The notes: generated from the letters alone by a model not told the origin. Positions 9,223-18,142 are shown, numbered from the stretch's first letter. The stretch is DNA of 64,000 bases from Eledone cirrhosa (GCA_964016885.1 OZ024741.1:415599081-415663080), one strand, 5' to 3'. Numbers and translations: made by a program.

Positions 9223-9485
9223 TTAGTTTTGCAACGTTTTTTATATGAAATCGTATGTCGAAACAAATATTGTTATACTTGCGGAGGGTCATATTTGTGT
9301 AATATTGCCAGAATTAATAACAGAACACACTCACTGTTTGGTTGGTTTTCGCTTTTCGCTTCTGTGTCTTTTATATCGATAATCTAATTTATTCGGTCCT
9401 CAATGTTGCCATTGACTGACCAACGGTAAAAAATAATACAGATACAATATAGACACAAACACATATATATAGTTTATCAAAGTTC

Positions 9486-9513
9486 TTTCGTTGCACATCT
9501 GCAACATCGTCAG
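9486..9513 (-). ncRNA. Hammerhead-like motif, left palindrome arm
   Basis: Mirror copy of the motif at 9627-9654, on the minus strand (CUGACGA, stem GUUGC/GCAAC, GAAA). The two copies point away from each other. The same reservations about stem III apply. Confidence 0.4.
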
Positions 9514-9626
9514 TGGTGCTATTGTTTCCTCCCGTTACATTGTATGTCTACACCATTTTTATTTAGTCTGTCTAAATAAAAATGGCGTAGACATACAATA
9601 CAACGGGAGGAAACATAATAGCACCA

Positions 9627-9654
9627 CTGACGATGTTGCAGATGTGCAACGAAA
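9627..9654 (+). ncRNA. Hammerhead-like motif, right palindrome arm
   Basis: CUGACGA (9627-9633, fits the CUGANGA consensus), one unpaired U (9634), a five-base stem GUUGC (9635-9639) with GCAAC (9646-9650) over loop AGAUGU, then GAAA (9651-9654). Downstream stem III/cleavage-site geometry (GAACUUUGA) is weak: only a two-base loop would remain. I regard it as a relic or variant, not a confident ribozyme. Confidence 0.4.
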
Positions 9655-9890
9655 GAACTTTGATAAACTATATATATGTGTTTGTGTCTATATTGTATCT
9701 GTATTATTTTTTACCGTTGGTCAGTCAATGGCAACATTGAGGACCGAATAAATTAGATTATCGATATAAAAGACACAGAAGCGAAAACCAACCAAACAGT
9801 GAGTGTGTTCTGTTATTAATTCTGGCAATATTACACAAATATGACCCTCCCTAAGTATAACAATACATATATACATATATACATATATAC

Positions 9891-10209
9891 ATCATCATCT
9901 TTTACGTCCACTTTTCCCTGTTTGCAAGGGTGGGACGGGAACTGATTCTGGCTTAATTTCTACACCTGGATGCCCTTCCTAACACCAACCTCATTTACAG
10001 TGAGTGGTGGGTGCTTTTTTGCCGTGGCACCTCCACGACCACTTTGCAGTGGAATGATAGGGTCTGGGGTCCCTATCATTCCACTGCAAAGTGGTCTCAT
10101 TTCTACAGCTGAGTAAACTGGAGCAATGTGAAATAAAGTGTCTTGCTCAAGGGAACAACACATCACCCGGTCTGAGAATTGAACTCACAACCTTTCGATT
10201 GCAAGCCCA
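9891..10209 (-). mobile_element. SINE-B copy, head truncated
   Basis: Minus-strand SINE-B ending in (GAT)n at 9891-9900. It shares TTGCAATCGAAAGGTTGTGA, CCGGGTGATGTGTTG and GTTGGTGTTAGGAAGGGCAT with the copies at 1619 and 18316. The box-A end is missing after 10209. It contains an unusual perfect hairpin at 10037-10096. Confidence 0.85.
10037..10096. repeat. Perfect 26-bp-arm hairpin inside SINE-B
   Basis: Arms 10037-10062 and 10071-10096 are exact reverse complements around the eight-base loop TCTGGGGT. The equivalent places in the other SINE-B copies (around 1780-1815 and 18450-18480) show only a short imperfect palindrome (ATGATAGGG / CCCTATCAT). Confidence 0.9.
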
Positions 10210-10290
10210 ATGCATACATACATACATACATATATAGATACATACATACATAGATACATACAAGAACATACATACATACAAGAACAAGTC
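10210..10290. repeat. (CATA)n microsatellite
   Basis: CATACATACATA and TAGATACA repeats, with a partial repeat at 10250-10285 (ACATACAAGAACA). A similar tract is at 10717-10765. Confidence 0.85.
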
Positions 10291-10716
10291 AACATCATTG
10301 GAGGTGTTATATCAGAGTTTTCCTTCTCCTAGAATTCTGCCTTGACAAAGGCTAAAGGGTCATCTCTCCCGGTGATTTTGGATGGCCATTGACTCTTAAG
10401 AGCTCCTTTGCCCTTTGCCAGGTTTTGTTTTTAGTCCTCCAGGATGTCCAAAGTCACCCTCCTCACCAAGAAACCTTGGTGGGGTTGCCAGTTTAGTGGC
10501 CAACGACCCGACCATGAGACAGGTTGTACTGGGATACATGTTACCAGTAGCACCAACTGGTGACCTGACATATCTCTTAAATGGGGCCCTAACAGGTACT
10601 ACTACTCCGGGCCAGAGCAGACCTGGGAGTTATGACAACTAAGGAGTAACTCCACATTCCCCACAGCTCCTGAACTCGAGCCTTGCCACTGGATGTAGTT
10701 TAATGTCATACCCAGG
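10291..10716. repeat. Probable interspersed repeat, family not recognised
   Basis: A moderately GC-rich island (CTCTCCCGGTGATTTTGG, AGGATGTCCAAAGTCACC and others) bounded on both sides by CATA microsatellites, a setting typical of an inserted element. The 75-codon plus-strand frame at 10415-10642 has no recognisable domain. I cannot name the family. Confidence 0.4.
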
Positions 10717-10765
10717 ATATACATACATACATACATACATACAATACATACATACATATAAGCAA
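10717..10765. repeat. (ATAC)n microsatellite
   Basis: ATACATACATAC tract closing the island at 10291-10716. Confidence 0.9.
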
Positions 10766-10804
10766 GAAAGTAAGTGTTGGTAAAATCCAGTACTTCAGTA
10801 TGTG

Positions 10805-11060
<256 letters not shown>

Positions 11061-11087
11061 GGAAAATGTGAGATCCTTGGTACAGTT

Positions 11088-11220
11088 AGGTATATTTGAA
11101 AAAAATGAAAAGAATTTATGATTTAATGTTATAATATAATATTATATTATAACATTAAATCATACATTTTTTAACACTATAAGTGAAGTCATTCTTTTCA
11201 TTTTTTTTTCAAATATGTAT
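11088..11220. repeat. AT-rich inverted repeat
   Basis: ATGATTTAATGTTATAATAT around 11118 mirrors ATTATAACATTAAATCAT ending 11163. The outer segments TTTGAAAAAAATGAAAAGAA (11095-11114) and TTCTTTTCATTTTTTTTTCA (about 11192-11211) also mirror each other, with about 30 extra bases in the right arm. Possibly a MITE-like foldback. Confidence 0.75.
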
Positions 11221-11231
11221 ATATAAAATAC

Positions 11232-11675
11232 ACTATATAAATGTATATACAGTGTATTTTACAATACACTGTATGCTTAATTAAAAGCATTTCAAAGACC
11301 TTATGCTATTGTTTTAAAGTAGTGACAGACTCACTTATTTTAATTTCAGCAAACAGGGGGAGATAAAGCTGACAACGCCTTGTTTCACATTTATTGAAGC
11401 TTATCAAAGCCAACTACTCCTGTCCGCTGAAATCATGGATGTTTGGTTCTTATAGAATTCTAGTAAATAATCAGGAACTGATTATACAGAGCGGTTGCCG
11501 GTCAAGCAGAAATTGAAAATTAGAATTGGTGCTCTATTTCAGAGCACCAATGTTTGCTGAAAATTAAAGTAAGCGAGTCTGTCACTACTCTAAAAAATTT
11601 AGCATAAGGTCTTCGAAATGCTTTTAATTAAGCATACAGTGTATTGTAAAATACGCTATATATACATTGATATAT
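11232..11675. mobile_element. Foldback/MITE-like element with ~125-bp inverted arms
   Basis: The left arm 11232-11356 and right arm 11550-11675 are reverse complements at an estimated 85 percent (shared blocks TTTTACAATACACTGTATGC, TTAATTAAAAGCATTTC, AGTAGTGACAGACTC). The ~190-bp middle has no coding potential. An inner perfect hairpin lies at 11525-11551 (ATTGGTGCTCT, loop ATTTC, AGAGCACCAAT). I cannot assign a transposase family. Confidence 0.7.
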
Positions 11676-11723
11676 ATATAGCTATTTCAGAGCACCAATT
11701 CTAATTTATATATATATATATAT

Positions 11724-11957
11724 AACACACAGTCCACGCTGTAATGTGGCCGTGTAGGTAACACGGTAAAAACGTCCCAGTCCACACTGTAAATGTGGTT
11801 GGTGTTAGGAAGGGCATCCAGCCATAGAAAACCTGCCAGACAGTCCTATACAAGCGAGGCACGGTCACCCAACCAACCTTGCCTCAAGTGGGACAACGCC
11901 TGTCTAACCCAGGCTAGCGTGGAAGATGGACGTTAAACGAAGATGATGATGATGATA
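11724..11957 (+). mobile_element. 5'-truncated LINE tail
   Basis: Matches the 3' end of the LINE at 5837-6057 in order: CACAGTCCACGCTGTAATGT, AAATGTGGTTGGTGTTAGGA, CAAGTGGGACAACGCC, and the closing GGACGTTAAACG plus (GAT)n. Only the tail is present, as expected from incomplete reverse transcription, or for a SINE that has lost its head. Confidence 0.8.
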
Positions 11958-12490
11958 TAGGACCATAGAATGAACCAAATTCTTCGAACACACGATATCA
12001 TAAAGAGCAAAAGACAATCTAAGTCAATGAAAAACATCCTAACACATGCCAAAGTACTGCCAACCACAACAACGAAACCCACAGTAAAAAAATGCGATAG
12101 ACCCAACTGTGGCATATGCATCAACCTAATAGAGAGTTTGGAATTCTATTTCAAAGAAGGACAACATTTTATAGTAAAACACAATTTCACATGCGCATCA
12201 GAAAATCTAATATATGTATTAACTTGCTCAGGTTGTCGAGAACAATACATAGGCCAGACTAAAACAGTCTCCGCCAACGCATGACTGTCCATAGATCCCA
12301 AATTAAAATACGGGAATACAGGAAAATACCACTGAGTGAACACATTGATACCTGTGCCGCCCAAAATCATCCAAACTTTAGAATTTTTCCCCTCTACAAA
12401 TTTAAAGATAATGCCACCCACACCCAGCGCATCAGCAAGGAATCTCACTTTATTAACAAATACGGACCCCGTCTAAACACTTCTCCCTAA
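11958..12490 (+). pseudogene. Second Penelope-like element fragment (GIY-YIG), frameshifted
   Basis: The frame from 11970 contains SKSMKNILTHAKVLP, the cysteine cluster CDRPNCGICIN, then FIVKHNFTCASENLIYVLTC and the nuclease signature LIYVLTC with QYIGQT. A single-base shift near 12262-12270 moves the reading to another frame, where SLRQRMTVHRSQI continues and which ends at 12490 (FINKYGPRLNTSP). This is the C-terminal third of a PLE protein of a different lineage from the one at 7768-8661. The reverse transcriptase is absent. The left end abuts the (GAT)n of a LINE tail. Confidence 0.8.
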
Positions 12491-12939
12491 GACGAACCCA
12501 CAACATACACACGTTGACATACCTACATCAGCATACATCCTACATACATTTCTATCCACATATAAACACAATGACATACGTAAACACACATGTTCTATGG
12601 TGCAACACAAATATACACAAATTCGCACACCTTTGGATGTTTATAGATATAAACGTGCCGACACACACATACACATACGCACACATGTATTGCATATTGA
12701 TGGGTGAATAGATATTTGTACACAAGTATCCCATATGGCAGGGCCTCATGGATTCCCCTTGAAGTACGTACAATCTAGACACTCACACACACCTTGGTGT
12801 TATGACAATACTATACATCATTTCACCCCTTTTATTATTAATGTTTTTGATGTTCTTTTGAGAGAATCGTTTTTGCAAATGATTGAAAATATCGAATAAT
12901 GTACACCATTTTTACCAGTACCACAAAAATACTGGTCCA
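12491..12939. other. Unassigned, possible PLE 3' flank
   Basis: Directly downstream of the PLE fragment; ACA-rich DNA with many CATACACA words. Open frames on both strands are low complexity. No ribozyme core or gene was recognised. Confidence 0.4.
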
Positions 12940-13110
12940 TCCACATACACACACACACATACACATGCACACGCAAAGGCTAACATACAGACAGACATAC
13001 ACACCCACACACACACACTTCTCCATAAAGGACAAGAGCTGAAAAATGTGTTTCAACATGTTAAAATACCCACCCCAACCCACACACACACACACACATA
13101 CCTATTGACC
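12940..13110. repeat. (CA)n-rich tract
   Basis: Several interrupted CACACA runs (12944-12976, 12997-13018, 13080-13100). Confidence 0.85.
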
Positions 13111-13679
13111 GATTCATTTCCATTATCACAACAATGAACCACTTTGCTACACACACATATTTGTCTTAATAGACACCTGAACTGTTGACCTCTCAACATG
13201 ACTGCAACTCAATCAAGCGAAAAATGACACTCTTCAACAAACCTACATTTGGTATGAAACCAGTTCGCACTAAAATCAATTTAAACATTCATGTGACCTC
13301 TACCGACCAATCAAAATTGTTTTGACTACAAGAATTTTTGCAACACGAATTGACGCGAAATTTATAGTGCTTATTCACGTGACATTCAACAACCAGATCT
13401 TAATGCCTCCCAAACTACTTTTTTCACATAAAACAGGAAGAATTTCCAAAACTGATCAGATTAGAGCAAACATCACGAGCACTCTATCTCAAAATTATTT
13501 TTGAAAAGCATAAGAAATGCGCAACCGGTAAAAACTTAAAACTAAAACTGAATACTAACTAATACTTATTACTAATTTATACTTATTCTTAATTAAACTA
13601 TTTTTCACTGAGAAAAATTTGTCAGCATTTTCTTTTCCTTTTTACTAATATATCACAACTCGTGTGTCACACCTCTATT
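13111..13679. other. Unassigned intergenic DNA
   Basis: AT-rich single-copy-looking sequence. A 60-codon plus-strand frame at 13322-13504 has no recognisable motif. Nothing I can support. Confidence 0.5.
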
Positions 13680-13722
13680 TTATATATATATATATATATC
13701 AGGTCAGGTCAGGTCAGGTCAG
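13680..13722. repeat. (TA)n then (AGGTC)n pentamer repeat
   Basis: A TA run followed by about five AGGTC units (13700-13722), immediately before the 26-bp minisatellite. Confidence 0.9.
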
Positions 13723-13728
13723 CCTCTT

Positions 13729-13832
13729 ACTGGTACCATGTAACCCAGTATATTACTGGTACTATGTAAACCAGTATGCTACTGGTACCATGTAACCCAG
13801 TATATTACTGGTACCATGTAACCTAGTACAAA
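13729..13832. repeat. 26-bp minisatellite, 4 copies
   Basis: Four tandem copies of a unit starting ACTGGTACCATGTAACCCAG. Each copy contains the inverted words ACTGG and CCAGT. Copies differ at a few bases. CCAGTATATTACTGGTAC resembles the ACCAGTAATGTACTGG segment of SINE-A, so the unit may have been seeded from a SINE tail. Confidence 0.85.
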
Positions 13833-13855
13833 TCTATTTCAAGGTTGAGTGGTCA

Positions 13856-13868
13856 TATATATATATAC

Positions 13869-13901
<33 letters not shown>

Positions 13902-13902
13902 A
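13856..13902. repeat. (TA)n(TG)n microsatellite
   Basis: ATATATATATACATATATAT followed by a (TG)n run. Confidence 0.9.
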
Positions 13903-13965
13903 GTCCCGGGTTCAATCGGGGGTAACCACAGTTAGTAAGGTACTCAATACATTAGTAAAGTGTAA

Positions 13966-14110
13966 ATATCATGTTTAATATATAAATGGCTTCTACAGGA
14001 CTAGAACTGTCTCATTCAAAAGAAATCATCAGGAAAGCCCTTCCTGGTGATTTCTTTTGAATGAGACAGTTCTGGTCCTGTAGAAGCCATTTATATATTA
14101 AACATGATAT
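13966..14110. repeat. 70-bp-arm palindrome with hammerhead relics
   Basis: Arms 13966-14035 and 14041-14110 are reverse complements around AGCCC, with only two mismatches noted. Each arm reads as a degenerate hammerhead tail. On the minus strand of the left arm CUGAUGA is at 14032-14026, followed by GAAUGAGAC where GAAAC is expected, then AGUUCUAGUC and CUGUAGAAGCC. GGCUU upstream of the CUGAUGA box pairs with AAGCC for stem I. In the right arm the box is CUGGUGA. The arms probably derive from two opposed Penelope-type tails. Confidence 0.8.
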
Positions 14111-14890
14111 ATATATATATATATATTCATCGCCATTTAACGTCTATCCGCCCCATGGTATCTCTCTCAGCCATCCCACTTACTTGCCAAACATTGTTCA
14201 GAAAGTAATAAAATATTTTATTTAACCAGTCACTGCCTTCTTCAGTTGACATGACACACTGGAATGTTGAAGCAACCAATAGTTCTCTTTACAGAACAAG
14301 ACACCAGCCTGTTGTCACGTAATGTCAACGTCTCAACAAGACACTACTCCTTCCCACCCCTCTATACATGTATAGTGACACAACTGAACCTCCTACGTAG
14401 TTGCTCGACTTTCTGGGGGAACTCTCAGGACTTGGATAACCCCACCACATCACATCACATCCGGTCATTAAATGTTGCTACTTTATCCCCTGTGAAATTT
14501 TATTGTGAATCACATTGATACAGCAGCTGGAGAATCTAATAATTTTATTTTACATTAAAACAACATTATACATGACAAAAAAAAAGCATTACAAGAAATT
14601 CCATATTTACGAATGGACTTTTTTTGTCATGTATATTATTTTTTTATGTCTAAAGAAATTTAATTGTCGCGAGAATGTTGCCACTTAAAATAAAATTTCG
14701 CTGGAGATAAATTAGCAAAATTTAATAAGTGGGAGGTGGGGGGTTATTCGAGACCTGAGAGTATATATAGACCTGTAACCCTTCCCTGGTGGAGTCGTGG
14801 GAGCACCGTAGTGACATAAGAGTTTATATCTAGGGCGAGTAAAATTCCCGTGATAAAAGATAAGTTTCTTGGATATTTATTTTTAAAAAA
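14111..14890. other. Unassigned DNA with a small inverted repeat
   Basis: It starts with a TA run and an ATTTAACGTC word reminiscent of the LINE/SINE tail. An inverted repeat lies at about 14566-14645: ATACATGACAAAAAAAAAG on the left mirrors CTTTTTTTGTCATGTAT on the right, with CCATATTTACGAATGG in the centre. The 84-codon frame at 14264-14518 shows no domain. Confidence 0.5.
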
Positions 14891-15125
14891 CTGGCGGAGC
14901 CCATCTCCTCTCCAAGTCTGAACACAGCAGATTTCTTCCAGAGAAGAAGACACAGAATGATAGAAAATAATGAGAAAGAGATATAAAGAAAGAATTAACC
15001 CAGTATTAGACTGGTACTTCATTTTTATCGACTTCGAATAGACGAAAGACAAAGTTGACCTCGGTGGGATTTGAACTGAAAGAACCGGAACCACAAAGCA
15101 TTCTATCTGACGTTCTAACAACTCT
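14891..15125 (-). mobile_element. SINE-A variant with long tail
   Basis: Minus strand: GTTAGAACGTCAGATAGAAT, a box-B-like TTCAAATCCCACCGAGG, CAACTTTGTCTTTCGTC, then CCAGTCTAATACTGGGTTAA and a CT-rich tail, ending GGCTCCGCC. The same variant is at 16741-16925 (minus) and 19226-19440 (plus). The final GGAGCCCATCTC-type piece is the unit amplified at 16524. Confidence 0.75.
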
Positions 15126-15139
15126 GACCTTCTAGAAAC

Positions 15140-15333
15140 AATAATAATAATTATTTCTACTTTTGGCACAAGGCCAGCAATTATCTCAGTACATTACTGG
15201 TACTTTATTTTATCGACCCCGTAAGGATGAAAGGCAAAGTTAACCTCGGCGGGATTTGAACTCAGATCATAAAGCGCCGTAACTCTATGCTGCAAAGCAT
15301 GGCGTCCGACCCTCTACCGATACTGCCAAAATA
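15140..15333 (-). mobile_element. SINE-A copy (minus strand)
   Basis: Complete in reverse: TGGCAGTATCGGTAGAGGGT, TGAGTTCAAATCCCGCCGAG, GGGTCGATAAAATAAAGTAC, TGCTGGCCTTGTGCCAAAAG, then an AAT-rich tail. It sits head-to-tail next to the SINE-A variant at 14891-15125, a tendency seen elsewhere in the window. Confidence 0.85.
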
Positions 15334-15367
15334 ATAATGATAATAATAATGAAATATTGTGTACAGT

Positions 15368-15620
15368 GCTCAGGTGACTACAACTCATCAAAGGTGTATG
15401 TATAGTACATAGGGTAATGTACAAACGTCAGGAAAATGAACAGTGCACGAGTCATGATATACACATGTGTGCATGTGTATAGAAGGGGTACATCAGGTGT
15501 AGTTTTGGGGGATTTCGGGAAACATGAGTGTTTTAAAGGATGCAGTGTCTCGGCAGCTAACAACTGACGCAGCCAAACCTCCCTCAACTCACAACCTGTC
15601 ATCTTTAAAAAAGGACACAT
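15368..15620. repeat. Interspersed repeat, copy 2 of 1-104 plus adjoining segment
   Basis: 15368-15466 repeats 1-104 with scattered differences. The following part (GGGGTACATCAGGTGTAGTT, GGGAAACATGAGTG, GTCTCGGCAGCTAACAAC) looks familiar as a dispersed cephalopod repeat, but I cannot name it. No coding signal. Confidence 0.5.
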
Positions 15621-16145
15621 TGAATAATGTGAACGAGTGTCTGTAATCCCTCCTCCCGCACCAAAGAATAAATTAAGACGATATGGTCACGACTGGAACG
15701 TCTTTTGATCTCGCTCCGATTTTACTCTGGGGTAAACAACAATGTAAATAAGTTTTTTACAGCTAGAAAGTTATATAAAGACAATAACGACGGTCCTAGA
15801 AGTGATGGTACAAGTGGTGTTACATATTTTAATAGCGGCCAGCATATCCCTTTAATTGTCGATCAGCACGTACGTCCACATACGTAGAGTGGGTGATTCC
15901 ATTTAGTACAAGACCTTTTTCTCCTAATCCAGCAGTCAAGCATTGTCTGTCTACCGTTAAAGATGTATAGAAGTCTGACCCCTAAACTCCTTATGGCAGT
16001 GAGATCTGTAAGTATTAAGGCTCTTAGCAATAATTAATTGATTATGTGTATCTCTATTTAATCTTATAAAATAAATTTATTCACAATTGTATAACATTAC
16101 AAATTGTTTATGATTCTTGCAGAATGAAAATGTTTATCGACGACA
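15621..16145. other. Unassigned intergenic DNA
   Basis: Ordinary sequence with no recognised element. A 60-codon frame at 15705-15887 has no motif support. Confidence 0.5.
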
Positions 16146-16290
16146 TTTAACATAGTTACGTCCCTTTATGATCTGAGTTCAAATCCCGCCGAGGTTAATT
16201 TTGCCTTTCATCCTTACGGGGTCGATAAAATAAAGTACCAGTAATGTACTGGATAATTGCTGGCCTTGTGCCAAAAGTAGAAACAATTAT
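16146..16290 (+). mobile_element. SINE-A, 5'-truncated
   Basis: Begins inside the head (CATAGTTACGTCCCTTTATG), then GAGTTCAAATCCCGCCGAGG and the usual body and tail to AAAGTAGAAACAATTATA. Box A is missing. Confidence 0.85.
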
Positions 16291-16344
16291 ATTTGTAATG
16301 TTATAATAATGAAATTATTGTGTACAGTGTGTATTGTGTACATA

Positions 16345-16345
16345 T

Positions 16346-16379
<34 letters not shown>
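16345..16379. repeat. (TA)n microsatellite
   Basis: ATACACATATATATATATAT run. Confidence 0.9.
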
Positions 16380-16381
<2 letters not shown>

Positions 16382-16523
16382 TAATAAAAGTTTATTGAAC
16401 AAAAATATAACAAATACAATTAATTATTGCAAGGGTTACCTAATGTATGTATGGTCCCATAACTCTGGGAGAATTGTAAGGAGGCCGTATTGATATACGG
16501 CGCTTCTTGGGCATTTTAAGCTT

Positions 16524-16740
16524 GGTGGAGCCCATCTCTCTCCAGGCCTGACCTGGTGGAGCCCATCTCTCTCCAGGCCTGACCTGGTGGAGCCCATCTC
16601 TCTCCAGGCCTGACCTGGTGGAGCCCATCTCTCTCCAGGCCTGACCTGGTGGAGCCCATCTCTCTCCAGGCCTGACCTGGTGGAGCCCATCTCTCTCCAG
16701 GCCTGACCTGGTGGAGCCCATCTCTCTCCAGGCCTGAGCA
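16524..16740. repeat. 31-bp minisatellite, 7 copies
   Basis: Seven almost identical tandem copies whose starts (GGTGGAGCCCATCTCTCTCC) are spaced exactly 31 bp apart (16524, 16555, 16586 and so on). Because 31 is not divisible by three, successive copies are read in different phases, giving a peptide that cycles through three motifs. This is not a gene. The last copy joins directly to the SINE-A variant tail at 16741, and a single diverged copy of the unit ends the related SINE at 14891. Confidence 0.95.
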
Positions 16741-16925
16741 TAACTGATTTCTTCAAGAGAAAGATAGAAAGTAAGAAAGAGATATAGAGGAAGAATCGAC
16801 CCAGTACTAGACTGCTACATTTTTTTATTGACCTCGAAAGGATGAAAGGCAAAGTTGACCTCAGCGGGATTTGAACTCAGAAAGCTGGAACAAATTCCAC
16901 GAAGCATTCTATCTGACATTCTAAC
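16741..16925 (-). mobile_element. SINE-A variant
   Basis: Reverse reading: GTTAGAATGTCAGATAGAAT, TGAGTTCAAATCCCGCTGAG, CTTTGCCTTTCATCC, TAGTACTGGGTCGATTCTTC and a CT-rich tail with ATATCTCTTTCTTACTTTC. Same subfamily as 14891 and 19226. Confidence 0.8.
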
Positions 16926-17059
16926 TATTTTACAAATATAACTCACCACAAATTAATACAGCCACTTAAAGAAATTCCTTTTGTCTGCTTAGAGTAATGG
17001 TTATACAAAGGCAAATGTAAAAAGCATTCACACTAAGTGGAAACTGCAGATATAAGACA

Positions 17060-17400
17060 TCTGACTGATATAATGACAAGTCAGTCAATCATATTGGTGG
17101 CCTCCCCACAGCCCCGGCGGACAGAATGGAGAAGGCGTTTCCCCGGAGGACGGCAAAGGAGACGCGCTGGAAAAGCCATTCCAGCTCGCGAGGCTCACAC
17201 CTGCGGCTGGCCAGCTCAGCGCCTATGGTGGTGAGTAGTGAGGTGGCCCTAGGGCCGAGGACACTAGAGGTCTCCAATGCCTGTCGGAGAGCGACCGGTA
17301 TTTGGAGGGTTTGGCCTCCTCAGCCCGACGTGCAGCAGAACCTGGGTTAGTCGCAGATTACACCAGGTTGCAGCTGATCAATGCGAAAGAAAGACAAATA
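17060..17400. other. GC-rich island of unknown origin
   Basis: A conspicuously GC-rich 340-bp island (CCCCGGCGGACAGAATGG, CGTTTCCCCGGAGGACG) in AT-rich surroundings. Several 60-90 codon frames overlap on both strands, but no domain is recognisable and none continues into 17401-17500. Possibly a fragment of a retroelement or retrotransposed exon. Confidence 0.4.
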
Positions 17401-17454
17401 AACAAAACCAACCATCAATTCTGCAGTGTCGATCACACATCACACCACAAGAGT

Positions 17455-17720
17455 CAACAGAATATTTTGAGGCAAGACAACACTCTGGCAGAATTACAGC
17501 AGGTGATGGTGAGGTTCTGAAACAACCAAGCACCCTCACGGGTATCACCTGATACATCGGTAAGGCCGGGTGATAGCATGGCTAAGTCACTGGAACAACT
17601 AAACACCCTCACCAGGAATATCACCTGATACTTCGGTAAGGCCAGGTGATAGCGTGGATAAGTCACTGGAACAACCAAGCACCCTCACCGGGAGCACCAC
17701 CTGACACTTTAGTAGGCGAA
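17455..17720. repeat. Tandem repeat, 76-bp period (~2.7 copies)
   Basis: TAAGTCACTGGAACAAC recurs at 17583 and 17659, with a diverged copy starting about 17507. Each copy contains CACCCTCAC and ATCACCTGATAC, then GGTAAGGCC. The left edge (GAGGCAAGACAACACTCTGG) and right edge (AGGCGAACCGCC) are matched at 19020-19145 (GAGGCAAGAGAGCATACTCG, AGGCGAGCCGCC), so this is an interspersed element with an internally expanded unit. Confidence 0.7.
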
Positions 17721-18134
17721 CCGCCAACAATGCAATGACAATAAAAGATACTTTTTAGTTCTAAAATAAACATTAATTTCCTTCAACAAACATATTTATA
17801 GGTACCATCTTTAAATTTCAAGAATTACATATGTATGTGTATGAAATGATAACAAGAACTTCGCTGTCAGCGGCCCAGCTCTACCAAACGTTTCTAACGC
17901 TACAGGCTGGAAAAAATAATTATTAGATAAATCAGGCATTTCTGAATTTTATTCCGTCCGGCAACGGAAGCAGTGACCCTCACATTTACCGCGGCATCCA
18001 TGACATGGGTATGAGCAAAAGAGTCACTGATTGTGACGTCCCAGGTGAGACACCTGCTTCTTACCCAGGGACATGTACTTCTATTTAATCTTATGTATTT
18101 GTTATAGGATAATAAACCTTTAAAACATAGTTCT
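17721..18134. other. Unassigned intergenic DNA
   Basis: AT-rich sequence without recognised features up to the hAT-type MITE. Confidence 0.5.
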
Positions 18135-18142
18135 AGCTATAC

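Larger units (their letters stand above)
9268..9865. repeat. Long near-perfect palindrome (~298-bp arms)
   Basis: The left arm (about 9268-9566) and right arm (about 9572-9865) are reverse complements with very few differences, separated by a five-base centre (TCTGT at 9567-9571). Landmarks match in mirror order: TTGTTATACTTGCGGAGGG against the end at 9841-9864, and CCATTTTTATTTAG at 9553-9566 against 9572-9585. Each arm contains a hammerhead-like motif. It could be two head-to-head Penelope-type tails or a foldback element. Confidence 0.9.

Noticed and set aside
11357..11549. Hammerhead motif in the middle of the foldback element
   Set aside because: CTGACAACG and related words were examined, but no CUGANGA with matching stem II and GAAA could be found.
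12491..13140. Hammerhead in the tail of the second Penelope-like fragment
   Set aside because: No CUGANGA...GAAA arrangement with a pairing stem was found on either strand by eye.
14744..15169. 141-codon minus-strand frame with a hydrophobic segment
   Set aside because: Overlaps a SINE-A variant and its tail; part of the peptide is SINE sequence read in reverse.
16436..16852. 138-codon minus-strand protein with RPGERWAPPGQAW repeats
   Set aside because: Produced by a 31-bp minisatellite read through three phases, ending in a SINE tail.
17037..17552. Exons of a GC-rich host gene
   Set aside because: Overlapping short frames on both strands, no domain, no convincing splice pattern; only recorded as a GC-rich island.
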